Source: DATMXS01 sp050260275
GTDB taxonomy: Bacteria; Acidobacteriota; Terriglobia; Bryobacterales; Bryobacteraceae
Assembly: GCA_050260275.1 (NCBI GenBank)
Contig: JBLNBX010000072.1
Location: forward strand, 1-13,073
Direction of reading: 5' to 3'
DNA: 13,073 bases
Under the pieces are notes generated by a model. That model was not told the origin of the DNA, did not search any database, and saw only the letters and a list, made by a program, of their open reading frames with translations. The position numbers and the translations under genes were made by a program. Within the stretch, counting starts at the first letter, position 1, and each line of letters begins with the position of its first letter. Shown here piece after piece: positions 11,702 to 13,073 of this stretch.

Positions 11702-12877
11702 TCAGATCGCTTTCAGCACGCGCGCGAAGATCTCCCAGAGAGGCACTTCGAGGAGGAGCACCGGGAGCAGTGGCAGGCTCACGAGGACGATCAGGATCAC
11801 GAACTCACGGACGTTCAGCGGCAGCGGCCTGATCGCCGATACCACCCGGTACAGGCTCAGAATGTCGATAAGAGGCCCGAGTTCGGGAGCACCGGGCGCC
11901 TCCGTGTTTCCGGCGTCACCGCGAACCCATTTGCGGTCAACCGCCATTCCGGAACGCGCCATCAGAACGCTGTATCTGAGGCGGTTTATCCCCTTTAGTC
12001 GAACCAGCGAGGGCGTGAACATCAGCAGCGGGGTGAGCAGCGCCGCCGTGATCATGACCACGAGAAAGACTATCGAGCCGGCGAGCGCATCGAGCCTCAG
12101 CCCGCGGTAGATCATCTCGTAAGCCCACCGCGCGCTGATGACGGCCACGAGAGCGAACGCCGCCGGCGCGAACGCGAAAACGGTGAACTGGATGAACTCG
12201 AGCCCCCCGGCTCCGTCCGGGTGGGTGGGCACGAGCGCGAGATCGAGGCGCGCAATCCGCCGGTAAACCACGGTCAGCACCACCAGCCTCCACAGCCACT
12301 GCACTGCGAGCAGCATGAACAGCCCGTATCCCGCGAACGCATACCAGTAGCCTGCGAGGCTGATGCCGCCGCCATCGGTGACCGCCCAGGAAAGCTCACG
12401 CGACGGCGGAATCCGGGCAACGCGCGAGGCAGCGGCCGCTGCTGCGACGGCCAGCGCGATCGCGAACGCGAGCCTGGAGTCGCGCAGCCGCTCGCCGGAC
12501 CGGAGGATCCGCTGAAAACGGGGGAGATCCGCGCCCGCGAGCAGTCCGGTGTCCCGGAGCTGCGGGCCAACACGGGGGAGGAAGAAGTCCAGCAGCGCGT
12601 CGCCTGCGATCAACAGCGGGATCGCCACCAGCAGGCGCGTCCAAACATCGAAATGCTGAAGGAGGGGTTCTGCCCCGCCGCCTCTCATCCAGAGTTGCTC
12701 TGGTGCGAGCGCGAGCAAAATGACGGGCCCGAGCGTAAAAGCCCACGCAAGGATGATTCGCTTCCTGATGGCGAGCCCGCCGGCGGGCACAACTCGTATG
12801 CGGCGGAGAAGCGAGTATAGCGGCCCTCCTCTGGCCAGAGAGAAAGAAAGGTCTGCAGGCTCCGCTTCACCAGCCAT
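11702..12877 (-). CDS. Uncharacterised polytopic membrane protein (HPDxAGGL family)
   Basis: 391 residues with six or seven likely membrane segments at about 41-59, 80-101, 137-150, 176-205, 229-249, 264-287 and 356-378. The loop VYRRIARLDLALVPTHPDGA GGLEF (205-228) contains the strongest motif. I recall HPDxAGGLxF, often after RLDLRLVPT, from a widespread but uncharacterised membrane family. The C-terminal part has a cytoplasmic-type loop with DRKW (314-317), then PLIDILSLYRVVSAIRPLPL (335-354), which I also recall as semi-conserved, and two final hydrophobic stretches. No catalytic or transporter signature is visible. ATG 12877 has no clear ribosome site. The upstream gene on the same strand ends 77 bases away and encodes a polyprenyl-phosphate sugar transferase, so a link to envelope polysaccharide is possible but inferred only from position. 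Confidence 0.8.
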   Translation of the reverse strand: MAGEAEPADLSFSLARGGPLYSLLRRIRVVPAGGLAIRKRIILAWAFTLGPVILLALAPEQLWMRGGGAEPLLQHFDVWTRLLVAIPLLIAGDALLDFFLPRVGPQLRDTGLLAGADLPRFQRILRSGERLRDSRLAFAIALAVAAAAAASRVARIPPSRELSWAVTDGGGISLAGYWYAFAGYGLFMLLAVQWLWRLVVLTVVYRRIARLDLALVPTHPDGAGGLEFIQFTVFAFAPAAFALVAVISARWAYEMIYRGLRLDALAGSIVFLVVMITAALLTPLLMFTPSLVRLKGINRLRYSVLMARSGMAVDRKWVRGDAGNTEAPGAPELGPLIDILSLYRVVSAIRPLPLNVREFVILIVLVSLPLLPVLLLEVPLWEIFARVLKAI

Positions 12878-12954
12878 AGCCGGGGCCTGAACTTACGGTC
12901 TACCGTCTCGCCCCATGCTTCCCTCCTGGTAGGTCCCGCGCCGCCCTCGCTCCC

Positions 12955-13073
12955 CTATTGCGCCCCCTTCCGGCGCAATATGGTCTTCGCCGTGTGAAAC
13001 ATGATGTACAGGTCGAGCGAGAGCGACATGTGCTTGATGTAGTAGAGGTCGTACTCGAGTTTGACTATGGTGT
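12955..13073 (-). CDS. C-terminus of a bacterial sugar transferase (partial; undecaprenyl-phosphate type)
   Basis: The last 39 codons of a gene running in from the right edge end at the TAG at 12955-12957. They read TIVKLEYDLYYIKHMSL, SLDLYIMFHTAKTIL and RRKGAQ. The pattern KxxYDLYYIKxxSLxxDLxIxxxTxKxxLxxxGA is the standard C-terminal signature of polyprenyl-phosphate sugar-1-phosphate transferases (WcaJ/ExoY/EpsB-like), which start assembly of exopolysaccharide or O-antigen repeat units at the cytoplasmic membrane. The membrane and catalytic parts lie outside the window, so the sugar specificity and whether it is the long (WcaJ-like) or short form cannot be judged. Confidence 0.85.
   Translation of the reverse strand, partial: TIVKLEYDLYYIKHMSLSLDLYIMFHTAKTILRRKGAQ
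12956..12980 (-). terminator. 9-bp hairpin over the sugar transferase stop codon
   Basis: TATTGCGCC (12956-12964) and GGCGCAATA (12972-12980) are perfect complements around a 7-base loop. The stem includes part of the TAG stop and the last codons. No U tract follows on the minus strand. It may terminate transcription or stabilise the 3' end. Confidence 0.35.

Noticed and set aside
11403..12110. A 235-codon plus-strand open frame.
   Set aside because: Its larger part is antisense to the membrane protein gene, and its sequence is low-complexity Arg/Pro/Ser/Thr without any motif.

Overview
The window is GC-rich and densely coding. It looks like a chromosomal segment of an Acidobacteriota, probably Bryobacterales/Solibacter-like. 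I infer this from a secreted S55-type (SpoIVB-like) protein paired with a beta-propeller protein, the type of signal-bearing O-methyltransferase, and short palindromic intergenic repeats I recall from that phylum. No rRNA, tRNA, CRISPR array, transposase or phage structural gene was seen.

Layout, left to right. (1) 100-446 (-): a small basic conserved protein broken by a single-base frameshift. (2) 632-2545 and 2553-4781 (+): a two-gene unit with a 7-base gap, encoding an exported SpoIVB/S55-like protein and an exported beta-propeller/Ig-like protein. A strong hairpin separates it from the convergent gene that follows. (3) 4803-5252 (-): an M15-type peptidoglycan peptidase without a signal peptide, next to a 393-base gap rich in palindromes. 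(4) 5646-7064 (+): a compact two-domain GT2 glycosyltransferase; then 7244-7903 (+): a membrane-anchored or exported class I O-methyltransferase. (5) 8085-8282 (+): rpsU (ribosomal protein bS21) with a TTG start, an 11-base full-length Shine-Dalgarno and an elaborate hairpin leader, followed by a GC-rich terminator-like hairpin. (6) 8283-8966: a 684-base non-coding region holding a candidate promoter plus structured RNA and a cluster of palindromic and direct repeats. (7) 12955-13073 (partial), 11702-12877, 9777-11357 and 8967-9743, all (-): the C-terminus of a polyprenyl-phosphate sugar transferase, an uncharacterised polytopic membrane protein, an exported D-aminoacylase-like amidohydrolase, and an SDR oxidoreductase. 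A possible 30-residue membrane peptide (11448-11540) lies between the membrane protein and the amidohydrolase.

How the genes may work together. Most products concern the cell envelope: exported S55 and propeller proteins, peptidoglycan peptidase, glycosyltransferase, sugar transferase, and a hydrolase that may act on N-acyl-D-amino acids. Only the S55/propeller pair and, more weakly, the amidohydrolase/SDR pair (33-base gap) look like operons. The most notable points are a motif order in the S55-like protein that suggests a permuted domain, the rpsU leader that suggests translational autoregulation, several genes with a -10-like box almost touching the start codon (possible leaderless transcripts), and the structured non-coding stretch near 8434-8570. 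Everything is read by eye; family assignments rest on remembered motifs, not searches.
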